Assembly (NCBI RefSeq): GCF_002259405.1
Contig: NZ_NPFW01000007.1
Coordinates: 186,001 to 250,000, forward strand
Direction: 5' to 3'
DNA: 64,000 bases
Origin: Rhodococcus sp. 14-2483-1-2
GTDB taxonomy: Bacteria > Actinomycetota > Actinomycetes > Mycobacteriales > Mycobacteriaceae
Within the stretch, counting starts at the first letter, position 1, and every line of letters starts with the position of its first letter. This document shows positions 53,268 to 61,499 of this stretch, in pieces. The translations under genes and the position numbers were made by a program. The notes beneath the pieces were generated by a model. That model was not told where the DNA came from. It saw only the letters and a program-made list of their open reading frames with translations, and did not search any database.

Positions 53268-53273
53268 TAGACT
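53268..53273 (+). promoter_or_regulatory. Leaderless promoter -10 box
   Basis: TAGACT followed by 7 nt and the GTG at 53281, without a ribosome-binding site. Confidence 0.5.
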
Positions 53274-53280
53274 GACCGCC

Positions 53281-53955
53281 GTGCCCGACTCTCGAAGATC
53301 TCCGAACTCCCGGCAGACCCGCGCCCGCGAGGAATTCGTCGATGCTGCGATCCGAGTCATCGATGCCGATGGTCCGAATCCGAGCATGAACGCCATTGCT
53401 CGTGAGGCCGGATCGACGAAACCGCGCTTGTACCGACAGTTTTCGGATAAGTCCGACCTGCTCTCCGCACTCGGCGAACGCATGGCCGACGAGGTGTATC
53501 AACTCGCCGTTGCGGACTTCAACTTTCTTCTGGACGCTCCATCGTCGGCATTGCGCCACGCGCTGCGTGGCTACTCGAACGTCGTGGATCGACACCCCAA
53601 CGTATTCCGCGCATTGGCCCAATCACGCTCGTGGACCGAGGACAGTTCTTCAGGAACCTTCGATATCGGCAGGGACGTTGCACGCCGATTCGCCGGTGTT
53701 GCCACCTCCGTGTTGACGTCGATCGGGCTCGACAACCAGGGTGTCGAATTCACCAGTCGCGCCGCAGTGGGCGCGATCGTCGCGACGACGGATCTGTGGC
53801 TCGAAGAGGAATCCGAGACCATGGATATCGATCGGTTCGTGGACCAGCTGACCGATCTGATCGGCGGACTCCTGAGAGCCTTCCTGGAGCGAACCGGCGT
53901 CGAGATCGACCCGGAAGAACCTGTGTTCGTGATCCTGGCGAAGCTCAAGCAATGA
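53281..53955 (+). CDS. TetR-family regulator
   Basis: 224 residues from GTG 53281. Helix-turn-helix NAIAREAGSTKPRLYRQF with a preceding helix REEFVDAAIRVIDADG, then a helical ligand domain. It is transcribed away from the epoxide-hydrolase/diiron/reductase/double-SDR operon and most likely represses it in the absence of a lipid ligand. Probably leaderless. Converges on the 154-residue gene. Confidence 0.87.
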   Translation: MPDSRRSPNSRQTRAREEFVDAAIRVIDADGPNPSMNAIAREAGSTKPRLYRQFSDKSDLLSALGERMADEVYQLAVADFNFLLDAPSSALRHALRGYSNVVDRHPNVFRALAQSRSWTEDSSSGTFDIGRDVARRFAGVATSVLTSIGLDNQGVEFTSRAAVGAIVATTDLWLEEESETMDIDRFVDQLTDLIGGLLRAFLERTGVEIDPEEPVFVILAKLKQ

Positions 53956-53980
53956 GATGCCGCTGAGACACTCGTGGTCT

Positions 53981-54445
53981 TCATCGAGGCCACCTGTCCA
54001 CCAGCGCTGCGGTGCGACGATGCAGATCGTTGAAACGGCAGACCAGATACGCCAGCCACGCCAACTCTGTCGGAGGATCGGGAATCAGAGTCGAAGGCAG
54101 GCGAGCGAATGCGTCGCCGGACAGCGAGCGAGCGTTCGCAGGGTAAGCCGTCACGTCACTGGACACGACCGGAGGTGCCGACCGAACGTCGTAGACTATC
54201 GCGAATTCGAGTTCGTGTTGATTCCGATGCGCGAACACCGCAACGAATTCCGGATGCCCCCACCTCGCGATATCCCACGTTATCGCCCCGACATCGATTG
54301 CAGCTCGAAAGAGCCAGTGCTGCATGTGAGTTCGCGCTTCGTCGTCGAGGGTGAAGCGATCCACATCGTAGAAGCCGTCGAGGCGACGAACGCGATCCCT
54401 GTTCAACGTCAGCAAGTCCGGCACCGCGTGGCGCCCAGGCTTCAC
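53981..54445 (-). CDS. Conserved-looking hypothetical protein coupled to thiolase
   Basis: 154 residues from GTG 54445, overlapping the thiolase stop (GTGA); this overlap decides the start. Rich in aromatic and acidic residues ([36 protein letters not shown]), no signal peptide, no membrane helix. Not recognised. Coupling to an SCP2-type thiolase suggests it assists that enzyme, perhaps as a partner subunit or a ligand-binding protein; DUF35-type OB-fold partners are common next to such thiolases but I see no Cys4 zinc ribbon here. Confidence 0.6.
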   Translation of the reverse strand: MKPGRHAVPDLLTLNRDRVRRLDGFYDVDRFTLDDEARTHMQHWLFRAAIDVGAITWDIARWGHPEFVAVFAHRNQHELEFAIVYDVRSAPPVVSSDVTAYPANARSLSGDAFARLPSTLIPDPPTELAWLAYLVCRFNDLHRRTAALVDRWPR

Positions 54446-55677
54446 ATCACCGAACGGTAGGCGGTCACCACCGCAGCACCGCCCAGCCCGATGTTGTGCT
54501 GCAGAGCAATTCGCGCACCGGGCACCTGACGGTCCCCGGCTGTCCCACGCAGCTGCCACGTCAATTCGCTGGCCTGGGCCAGACCGGTGGCACCGAGGGG
54601 ATGACCTTTGGAGATCAGTCCACCGGAGGGATTGACCACCCAGGTGCCGCCGTAGGTCGTCAGATCCTGATCGATCAACGTCCCGCCCATGCCCTCGTCG
54701 CACAGCTCCAGAGCCTCGTAGGTCAACAGCTCGTTGACCGAGAAGCAGTCGTGCAATTCGACGACATCGATGTCGGTGGGGCCGATGTTCGCTTGCTCGT
54801 ACACTTTTCGAGCTGCGTGACGGGTCATGTCCGCGCCGACGATGCTGATGGCACTGTGGTCGTCGAACGTGGACGGCAGATCGGTGACCATTGCTTGCCC
54901 CACGATTTCGACCGCCCGATCCCACAGTCCACGCCGCTCCACGAATGCCTCACTTGCGAGTATCACCGCACCGGATCCATCGGAGGTGGGCGAACACTGC
55001 AAGCGTGTCAATCCCGCAGGCTCGTAGATCATCTTCGATGCCGTGACGTCGTCCAGCGAGTACTCGTCGTCGAATTGCGCGTACGGATTGTTCACCGAAT
55101 GGCGATGGTTCTTCACCGCGATCCGCGCGAACTGGTCGGTGGTCGTGCCGTACTTGTCCATGTGTTCGCGCCCCGCCGCGCCGAACATCCAGGGCGCGGC
55201 CGGAAACTGGAAGTCGAACAGCTCTGCCTCGGCCTGGATGTGCAGCCCGAGCGGCATGGCTCGATCCTCGTAGGCCACCGACAGCGAACCGGGCTGCATC
55301 TTCTCGAACCCGAGCGCCAGGACGCAGTCGGCGAGGCCGCCCCGGATCGTCTGAGTCGCCAGATACAGGGCCGTCGATCCGGTGGAGCAGTTGTTGTTGA
55401 CGTTGGTGATCGGAATGCCGGTCATGCCGAGCTCGTAGACGGCGCGTTGACCGGACGTCGAATCTCCGTACACGTACCCCACATGCGCCTGTTCGACGTC
55501 TGCGTAGGAGACACCTGCGTCGGCGAGGGCCGCGGTACCGGATTCCCGGGCCATGTCCGGATAGTCCCACCCCGGTTTGCTGCCGGGCTTCTCGAACTTG
55601 GTCATCCCGACGCCGATGACGAACACTCTGTTGCCGCTCACGGTTCTGGGCGCTCCCCTCGACATGGAATCGACCAC
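54442..55677 (-). CDS. SCP2-type thiolase / lipid-transfer thiolase
   Basis: 411 residues from GTG 55677 (alternatives ATG 55665 and GTG 55641). Thiolase-fold enzyme with the active Cys97 in [27 protein letters not shown] and the late [14 protein letters not shown]. It has the length and motifs of the mammalian-SCPx-like group used in beta-oxidation of steroid side chains and branched acyl-CoA. Catalyses thiolysis or, in degenerate members, retro-aldol cleavage of acyl-CoA. Followed by a coupled small gene. Confidence 0.85.
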   Translation of the reverse strand: MVDSMSRGAPRTVSGNRVFVIGVGMTKFEKPGSKPGWDYPDMARESGTAALADAGVSYADVEQAHVGYVYGDSTSGQRAVYELGMTGIPITNVNNNCSTGSTALYLATQTIRGGLADCVLALGFEKMQPGSLSVAYEDRAMPLGLHIQAEAELFDFQFPAAPWMFGAAGREHMDKYGTTTDQFARIAVKNHRHSVNNPYAQFDDEYSLDDVTASKMIYEPAGLTRLQCSPTSDGSGAVILASEAFVERRGLWDRAVEIVGQAMVTDLPSTFDDHSAISIVGADMTRHAARKVYEQANIGPTDIDVVELHDCFSVNELLTYEALELCDEGMGGTLIDQDLTTYGGTWVVNPSGGLISKGHPLGATGLAQASELTWQLRGTAGDRQVPGARIALQHNIGLGGAAVVTAYRSVM

Positions 55678-55897
55678 GGTGGCGGTCGGCGCATCCGTGC
55701 GGACACCCGTCGACTGTGGCGTAGAACCGATCTTTTCGACAGGTGCACTTCACCGACATTTCGACCGCCTGGATGGACACAATGCACAACGCCGAGTGCG
55801 CCCGGTCGATAGTGACCCATCACACTCCCGTCGGACGTATGTTTCGGAGCAGCCGGTTCGACTCATACTTATCGGCGTCCTCCGCGACGCCCCCCAG

Positions 55898-55913
55898 CTC
55901 CGGATGTCCGGAG
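55898..55913. promoter_or_regulatory. Perfect palindrome upstream of the CsbD-like gene
   Basis: CTCCGGA, TG, TCCGGAG: 7-bp arms with a 2-nt centre, ending 30 nt before the ATG at 55944. It could be an operator or a leader hairpin. Confidence 0.35.
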
Positions 55914-55943
55914 ACGACCTACACGAAAGAGGTACGCACCGAT

Positions 55944-56534
55944 ATGGCCGACTTCATCGACAAGGCTCAGCACAAGGCAGAAGAACTGGCCGGGACTGCG
56001 AAGGAGAAGGCAGGCGAGGCAACCGGTGACGACAGCCTCCGCGCCGAAGGTGCCACCGACCAGGCCAAGGCCAACACCCACCAGGCCGCCGACAAGGCTT
56101 CCGACGTGGCCGAGAATGTTGCCGATTCCGCTGCCGGCGCAGCCAAGGAGGCCAAGCATGCCGCCTCCGACGTCGCCGACAAGGCGGCCGACGTTGCCGA
56201 GGACGTCAAGGACACCGTCAAGGACAAGGTCGCCAACGTCGATGCCGACGACGTGAAGGAGAAGGCCTCCCAGGTCGCCGACAAGGCAGCCGACAAGGCC
56301 TCCGCCGTCGCCGACGACGTGAGGAACACGGTTCGCAACATCGACAGCGACGACGTCGCCCAGGCCGCGAAGGTCGGCACCCCCGTCATCGCCGCCATCG
56401 CAGCCGCTGCCGGCGCTGTCGCGTTCGTGCTGATCCGTCGACGCAACCGTCGCAACAGCGCTGCGCACCTGTTCGTGCCGTCGAAGCGCACCACCCGCAA
56501 GCTCGCCAAGAAGGCCCGCAAGCACAGCTCCTGA
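55944..56534 (+). CDS. CsbD/LEA-like stress protein with membrane anchor
   Basis: 196 residues from ATG 55944 (AAAGAGG upstream). A CsbD-like N-terminus (AEELAGTAKEKAGEATGDD) leads into about 110 residues of Ala/Lys/Asp-rich amphipathic repeats (KASDVAENVADSAAGAAKEA, DVADKAADVAEDVKDTVKDK), as in LEA proteins. One hydrophobic helix follows (VIAAIAAAAGAVAFVLI) and then a basic C-terminus. Such proteins protect membranes or proteins under drying or osmotic stress and are often under general-stress sigma control. The repeats are compositional, so function is inferred. Confidence 0.7.
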   Translation: MADFIDKAQHKAEELAGTAKEKAGEATGDDSLRAEGATDQAKANTHQAADKASDVAENVADSAAGAAKEAKHAASDVADKAADVAEDVKDTVKDKVANVDADDVKEKASQVADKAADKASAVADDVRNTVRNIDSDDVAQAAKVGTPVIAAIAAAAGAVAFVLIRRRNRRNSAAHLFVPSKRTTRKLAKKARKHSS

Positions 56535-56549
56535 AGGTAATTGCGCAGA

Positions 56550-56579
56550 AAAGCCCCGCCTCCATCGAGGCGGGGCTTT
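56550..56579. terminator. Strong bidirectional hairpin terminator
   Basis: A perfect 13-bp stem, AAAGCCCCGCCTC (56550-56562) and GAGGCGGGGCTTT (56567-56579), with a CATC loop. A-run before and T-run after make it work for both convergent genes. Confidence 0.88.
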
Positions 56580-56586
56580 CTCGTCT

Positions 56587-56883
56587 CTACAGCGGCTTCA
56601 GTGCCCGGCTGGGGACCCAGTGCGTGACGGTTTCGCTTCGGTCACGCGACATCAACTCGTACGTGACGCGGCCGAGCCAATCCCCGTCCACGGTGATGGA
56701 CCATTCGACCAGATCTCCCGGCACCACGCGTCGCACATCGAACCCCTCGGGGTTGAACTTCGAGGCGTGGTGCGGCGGTAGCGGGTAGAGGATGTTGAGG
56801 TCGATCCAGACCTTCAGCGGCGGCCGGAGCAGCTTGAAGGGGCGCACGGCAGACGCCGGTCGAGGTTGTGCGCGCCGTGCCAT
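56587..56883 (-). CDS. Conserved-looking hypothetical protein
   Basis: 98 residues from ATG 56883; the frame is open to 56931 but a -10 box sits 6 nt before this ATG. A basic N-terminus (ARRAQPRPASAVRPFKLLRP) and a beta-rich body (VPGDLVEWSITVDGDWLGRV). Soluble, no family recognised. Function unknown. Confidence 0.6.
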   Translation of the reverse strand: MARRAQPRPASAVRPFKLLRPPLKVWIDLNILYPLPPHHASKFNPEGFDVRRVVPGDLVEWSITVDGDWLGRVTYELMSRDRSETVTHWVPSRALKPL

Positions 56884-56889
56884 CGTTCG

Positions 56890-56895
56890 ATCATA
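56890..56895 (-). promoter_or_regulatory. Leaderless promoter -10 box
   Basis: On the minus strand TATGAT, 6 nt, then the ATG at 56883. A near-consensus -10 sequence. Confidence 0.55.
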
Positions 56896-56936
56896 CGTTC
56901 GATTCGCGCACCGAACCACCGCCCCTGACAACGAAG

Positions 56937-56971
56937 AACGGCCACCTGCACACGAGGTGCAAGTGGCCGTT
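56937..56971 (-). terminator. Hairpin downstream of the mycolyltransferase
   Basis: AACGGCCAC (56937-56945) and GTGGCCGTT (56963-56971) form a 9-bp stem with further pairing (TGCA/TGCA) inside. It lies 18 nt beyond the stop codon of the mycolyltransferase and is its likely terminator; the T-tract is weak. Confidence 0.6.
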
Positions 56972-56988
56972 GTTCGGTGTCGTGTGGA

Positions 56989-58041
56989 TCAGATGCCGAG
57001 CGATCCTGCCAGGAACGGCCAGGAGTTGTGCAGGTCGTCCTGCCAGTAGCCCCACGAGTGGTTTCCGATCGGGCGGAAGTCCACGGTGGCCGGGATTCCG
57101 AGCTGGTCGAGGCGCTTGGCCAGGTTCGAGGTGCAGAAGTTGGTGGCAACTTCGATGCCGCCGCCGACGATGACCTGGTTGGCGAGCGTTGCCGGGTCGT
57201 TCTTCAGACGCGGGTTGGCGTAGGTGTCGTTCGGGGCACCGGGCAGTCCGCTGCCGGTGCTCATGTAGATCTGCGTGCCGCGGAGCTTCTCGGCGTTGAG
57301 CAGCGGATCGTTCTCGCGCCACACGGGGCCGTCGAGCGGTCCCCACATGTTCTCGACGTTGCCGCCGCCGTAGGTCTCGACGACGAGCTTGACGAACTGC
57401 TGACCGATGGGGTCGGAGGTCTGAGCGCAGCCGCTGTACGCAGCGACGCCGGTGAACTTGCCCGGGTACTTGATCGCGATGTTGAGAACCGAGGTGCCCG
57501 TCATGGACAGCGCTGCGAGCGACTGGCGGCCGTTGGTGTCGAACTGGGCGTCGATCAGCGGGGGCAGTTCTTCACCGAGGAAGGTGCTCCACTTGTTGCT
57601 ACCGAGCTTCGGATCGTCCTGCAGCCAGTCGGTGTAGTAGGACCACTTGCCCTTCTGCGGAGTCACGATGAAAGCGTTCTTGTCCGAGAGGAAGGCCTCG
57701 GCGTCGGTCTGCGACTGCCACGACGCGGCATCCTCGCCGCCGCCTGCACCGTTGAGCAGGTACAGCACGGGACGCGACACGCTCTCGTCGGCGGGGCGCT
57801 GCACCGTGACGGGGATGGTGCGGTTCATCGACGCCGAGTACACCTGGAGCTGAACCTGGCGGTTGTCGAGGGTGTTCACCGACTCGATCCGCGATCCGTT
57901 GCTCGACTGCGTCGTGGCCGCAGGCAGTTCGTCTGCGGACGCGACGGGCGTCATCAGCGCGGTCGGAAGAATCGCCACTGCGAGGGCGACGGCCGTAGCC
58001 GAACCGATTCGCCGGAAGCCGTGTCGTCGAGATCGTGGCAC
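56989..58041 (-). CDS. Secreted mycolyltransferase (antigen 85 family esterase)
   Basis: 350 residues. Signal peptide (about residues 1-36, cleavage near ASADE), then the Ag85 alpha/beta fold: RPVLYLLNGAGGGEDAASWQ, WSTFLGEELPPLID, nucleophile Ser179 in ALSMTGTS, a late EVATNFCTSNL with Glu297, and His328 in IGNHSWGYW. The enzyme moves mycolic acids between trehalose and arabinogalactan at the cell surface, which marks the host as a mycolic-acid actinobacterium. The elbow is ALSMTG rather than the common GLSMSG. Monocistronic. Confidence 0.9.
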   Translation of the reverse strand: MPRSRRHGFRRIGSATAVALAVAILPTALMTPVASADELPAATTQSSNGSRIESVNTLDNRQVQLQVYSASMNRTIPVTVQRPADESVSRPVLYLLNGAGGGEDAASWQSQTDAEAFLSDKNAFIVTPQKGKWSYYTDWLQDDPKLGSNKWSTFLGEELPPLIDAQFDTNGRQSLAALSMTGTSVLNIAIKYPGKFTGVAAYSGCAQTSDPIGQQFVKLVVETYGGGNVENMWGPLDGPVWRENDPLLNAEKLRGTQIYMSTGSGLPGAPNDTYANPRLKNDPATLANQVIVGGGIEVATNFCTSNLAKRLDQLGIPATVDFRPIGNHSWGYWQDDLHNSWPFLAGSLGI

Positions 58042-58131
58042 GCTGTTTCACCTTTTCGTCGAGTTACACCGGTCGAGTTTCTACATCGGCCGAAGATGAG
58101 GTGACGTTACCTCGAGCAAACGTCCCGAGCG

Positions 58132-59412
58132 TTATGGACCGGACGAATCCGAGACGCGATCGTGATGCTCTCGGTCGTGGTGGCGAATGACGAGGAGACA
58201 ACCCACTACGACGATCACCGCGACCACCACACCCACGGGCAGCGGCGAATACAGCGAGACAATGGGGCGCACATAGTCGTCGGGCGTGCCGTCCGTCCAT
58301 CCGAACTCCCGCGGCGGCACCGGAGCCGAGACCCAGAACAGCGTCAGCGCGAACGGGATCAGGGGCCCGATACTCGACGCCACCGCGCGCATCGGTTGCA
58401 TGGATCCGACCGTCAGGCCGAGGGCGACGGGATAAAGAGTGCAATATGCAACGGCACCAAAGACATTGACCGCAGTGTCGTCGATCATCGCGAACAGACC
58501 GGAGGCCGTGACCGCGGCCAGCAACACGAGCGCGAGGGTCGACAGGTCTCGGTGCAGGCCCACCCGTATCGCGCCGACGAACAGCACAGCGGCGACAGCG
58601 AATATCCACCACGACGCATCCGACCATCCCAGCGAGTTGACCCCGGACGCCGCGATCGCCAACCCCAGCATCAGGTATCGGCCGTCCCGACCGTCGAGGC
58701 TCAGCACGACGGCGTAGGTCAGTGCGACGGCAATGGTGACGGCGAAGATCCACATTCTGGTGGTCGACGTCGTGTCACCGAGGTAGGTGTAGACGATCAG
58801 GTACACGAAGGCGAGTACGCCGACGACTGCAGCATCGGACGCCTCGAATCCTGTGACGTGTGCTCGCCTGGCCATCGTGAACAGCAGCGCTGCGGTCACG
58901 AGGAGAACGAGCAGGGGGACGGTCGATTCGACGTACTGCGGTGCCAAACTGTCCATCCACCGACCCTCACGCGGTCCGCGTAGCGCAGAGATCGCGTTGT
59001 AGAACAGCATGGAGCCCAGCAGCCCTGTTGCGATGCCGGCAGACGGAAGTCTGCGTCCGCCGGCGATGACACCGCATACGCCGACCAAAGCGCCCGCGCC
59101 GAGGGCGTTGGTGGTCACCGCTTGATTGGCAGCGATCGGCACGAACGACGGCAGTGCAATCACCACCGCCCCGAGCGCCGCGGCCACCGCGGCCGACACC
59201 CGGGGGCGGCGGCGATGAATTTCCGCGAGCACGACCACAGCGGCCATCACGGCGAGTGAGCCTGCCCACTGCGCGGTGACGAATGCCCCGTACCACTTAC
59301 CCGAGGACTCGATGTGGAACGAATCCTGGCCGAGCGATTCCCGGATCGAGTATCCGGCAACAAATCCACCGCATACCGTTGCCGCAACGGGCCCGTACCG
59401 ATCCGCGATCAT
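58132..59412 (-). CDS. Polytopic membrane protein of unknown function
   Basis: 426 residues from ATG 59412. About 12 hydrophobic helices spread over the whole length, with a short charged C-terminus (RHHDREHHDRVSDSSGP). The first loop holds GYSIRESLGQDSFHIESSGKW. No transporter signature recognised; it could be a transporter or a lipid-related membrane enzyme. Probably leaderless. Confidence 0.6.
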   Translation of the reverse strand: MIADRYGPVAATVCGGFVAGYSIRESLGQDSFHIESSGKWYGAFVTAQWAGSLAVMAAVVVLAEIHRRRPRVSAAVAAALGAVVIALPSFVPIAANQAVTTNALGAGALVGVCGVIAGGRRLPSAGIATGLLGSMLFYNAISALRGPREGRWMDSLAPQYVESTVPLLVLLVTAALLFTMARRAHVTGFEASDAAVVGVLAFVYLIVYTYLGDTTSTTRMWIFAVTIAVALTYAVVLSLDGRDGRYLMLGLAIAASGVNSLGWSDASWWIFAVAAVLFVGAIRVGLHRDLSTLALVLLAAVTASGLFAMIDDTAVNVFGAVAYCTLYPVALGLTVGSMQPMRAVASSIGPLIPFALTLFWVSAPVPPREFGWTDGTPDDYVRPIVSLYSPLPVGVVVAVIVVVGCLLVIRHHDREHHDRVSDSSGP

Positions 59413-59418
59413 GCCTTC

Positions 59419-59424
59419 AACCTA
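59419..59424 (-). promoter_or_regulatory. Leaderless promoter -10 box
   Basis: On the minus strand TAGGTT, 6 nt (GAAGGC), then the ATG at 59412. Confidence 0.45.
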
Positions 59425-59491
59425 GAGGTGTTCCCACGAGACGAGTGTCTGTGGTCTATTGGGTGCCCGCCCCGCGAAGGAGTCGATCGAG

Positions 59492-59890
59492 ATGTTTCGT
59501 CGCACCGCCGTCATTGCTTGCGTCATTGCAGGTGCCGCCGCCCTCGGCATGGGAACGGCCGCCGCCGACGAGTGGCCTACTCCGCCGCCGTATCCGAGTC
59601 CGTCTGCTCCACAGGACGTCACCGGACTGTTCCTCACGCCTCAGGACCCGGACTACTGGAACCCCTTCGTCAGCGAGAACAGATTGACGTCCCCCTACGG
59701 CAACAGCACCCGCATCGTGTGCACCGGATTTCACGGCGTGCTCGGCTCCTGCTGGCAGGCCGATTCGAATGGCAACCCGCACAAGCTGATTCTGCTGAAC
59801 ATGAACTATCCGGGTTCGACGGGCCAGCTGCTGCCCGGCGGCGGTCCCGGGCACTTCGTCTACCCCGGCTTCATCCCCGGCATCGGCTGA
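59492..59890 (+). CDS. Small secreted protein
   Basis: 132 residues from ATG 59492, with GAAGGA about 12 nt upstream. A Sec signal peptide (FRRTAVIACVIAGAAALGMG, cleavage near TAAADE) is followed by a Pro/Tyr-rich start and a compact domain with two Cys (RIVCTGFHGVLGSCWQ) that likely form a disulfide, and a Gly/Pro-rich end. No family recognised; wall-associated or secreted role likely. Confidence 0.65.
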   Translation: MFRRTAVIACVIAGAAALGMGTAAADEWPTPPPYPSPSAPQDVTGLFLTPQDPDYWNPFVSENRLTSPYGNSTRIVCTGFHGVLGSCWQADSNGNPHKLILLNMNYPGSTGQLLPGGGPGHFVYPGFIPGIG

Positions 59891-59972
59891 TTCGCAGCCG
59901 ACTGAACCAATCAACCGGTTTGGGCCCGAACATGATTGCGGTCGGGCCAACACCGGAATTACTACAACACAC

Positions 59973-61319
59973 TTACACCAGTTCTCGATCGAGTTTGCGC
60001 AGTCGAGCCTGTACCACGAACAGCAGTCCCACCGCCATGGCCATGAAAGCGCCCACTACCCACAGGCCCGCTTTCGAGGTTCCGGTGGTGTCGAGCAGCC
60101 AGCCCGTCATGTAGGGCGCCGCCAGTCCGGCCGATGCACCTATGGTGTTCACCAGCGCGATGCCCGCTGCGGCTCCAGCCCCGGTGAGGAAGGTCGTCGG
60201 CAAGTACCAGAAGATCGGCAGCGCGGAGAAGATTCCCACTGCGGTAAGCGTGATGAACACCATGGTGAGGAACGGCGAGCTCATGTACATCGCGATCGGA
60301 ACACTCACTGCAGCAAGGGCAGTCGGGGCAATGAGGTGCCACATCCGCTCTTTGCGGCGGTCGGATCGTCTGGACCACAGGATCATCGCAACCGAGGCGA
60401 TGAAGAACGGCACCGCTACGATCATTCCGTTCTCGGCGATCGAGAAGGTGGTGTTGAACTGCTCGGCAAATCCGGCGACGATTGTCGGCAGGAAGAAGCT
60501 GATCGCGAACAACCCGTAGCCGATGCCGAAGTACGTCACGCCGAGTAGCCACACCGTCGGGTTACGCAGTGAATCACGAACGGACCCGTGGCCGGACTCG
60601 GCCTTTTCGGAGTGCTCGGAGTTCATACGCTTGTCGAGCCAGCTACGTTCATCCGCGTTCAGCCACTTGGCTTCACGCGGCCGGTCGGTGAGATAGAACC
60701 ATGCCGCGATGCCGAGCAGGATCGTGGGGATGCCTTCGACGAGGAACATCACTCGCCATCCCTCCAGGCCGAACAGCCCGTGCCAGTACTGGATGATCGC
60801 CGCGGAAATCGGTGCACCGAACGCGCTGGACAGTGGTAGCGCAACCATGAACACGCCTACGAGTCGGACTCGCACTGCCCTGGGGAACCAGAACGTCAGG
60901 TAAAGCATGATGCCGGGGAAGAAGCCGGCCTCGGCGATACCGAGCGCAACGCGGGCGATGTTCAGCCAGGTCGCGTTGGGTACAAATGCCATCAGCGCCG
61001 CAATAAGTCCCCAAGACACCAGGATTCGAGCAATCCAACGACGCGCACCGAACTTGTGCAGAGCCAGGTTGCTCGGCACTTCCAACAGGATGTATCCGAC
61101 GAAGAACAAGCCGCTGGCGAGTCCGTACATTGTCTCGGTCAGGCCGAGATCCTCACTCATCGTCAACTTGGCGAACGAGATGTTCGTCCGGTCGATGTAG
61201 TTCAGGAAATAGGCGAGCCCGAGAAACGGAATCAGGCGCAGTGCGACTTTGCGCATCACGCGGTTGGCCATCTCGTTGTCCGGCGTCGCAGCGCCGGGCA
61301 GGTGGGTGCGTGACGTCAT
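59973..61319 (-). CDS. MFS transporter, anion:cation symporter family
   Basis: 448 residues from ATG 61319. Twelve helices with the ACS-family start RLIPFLGLAYFLNYIDRTNI and LEVPSNLALHKFGARRWIAR, GIAEAGFFPGIMLYLTFWFP and a central cytoplasmic loop. ACS members import organic anions such as tartrate, phthalate, hydroxyphenylacetate or glucarate by proton symport. It is divergent from a PucR-type regulator, which probably controls it. Confidence 0.88.
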   Translation of the reverse strand: MTSRTHLPGAATPDNEMANRVMRKVALRLIPFLGLAYFLNYIDRTNISFAKLTMSEDLGLTETMYGLASGLFFVGYILLEVPSNLALHKFGARRWIARILVSWGLIAALMAFVPNATWLNIARVALGIAEAGFFPGIMLYLTFWFPRAVRVRLVGVFMVALPLSSAFGAPISAAIIQYWHGLFGLEGWRVMFLVEGIPTILLGIAAWFYLTDRPREAKWLNADERSWLDKRMNSEHSEKAESGHGSVRDSLRNPTVWLLGVTYFGIGYGLFAISFFLPTIVAGFAEQFNTTFSIAENGMIVAVPFFIASVAMILWSRRSDRRKERMWHLIAPTALAAVSVPIAMYMSSPFLTMVFITLTAVGIFSALPIFWYLPTTFLTGAGAAAGIALVNTIGASAGLAAPYMTGWLLDTTGTSKAGLWVVGAFMAMAVGLLFVVQARLRKLDRELV

Positions 61320-61384
61320 CTATCGCTCCAGTCTTCGATCCGAGACCCACCACATGAGGCGGGCTCACACACTGTGCTCCCGCA

Positions 61385-61398
61385 GTGACCTGAGTCAC
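61385..61398. promoter_or_regulatory. GTGAC-N4-GTCAC palindrome in the MFS / regulator divergent region
   Basis: GTGAC (61385-61389) and GTCAC (61394-61398). It sits 66 nt upstream of the transporter start and 102 nt before the regulator start; candidate site for the divergent regulator. Confidence 0.35.
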
Positions 61399-61487
61399 GA
61401 CCGTTTACTGACGAACCTCGAGCTCCTAGTTTCCTCTCTTTGTCGAACGCACCGTATAGGGCCCCTTCGAGCCGAATTCACCACGCG

Positions 61488-61493
61488 TACGCT
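61488..61493 (+). promoter_or_regulatory. Leaderless promoter -10 box
   Basis: TACGCT followed by 6 nt and the ATG at 61500. Confidence 0.4.
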
Positions 61494-61499
61494 CGGCCC

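Noticed and set aside
56000-56330. Tandem DNA repeat or CRISPR-like array
   Set aside because: The repetition is at the protein level (Ala/Lys/Asp repeats of the LEA-like gene); there are no identical direct repeats with unique spacers.
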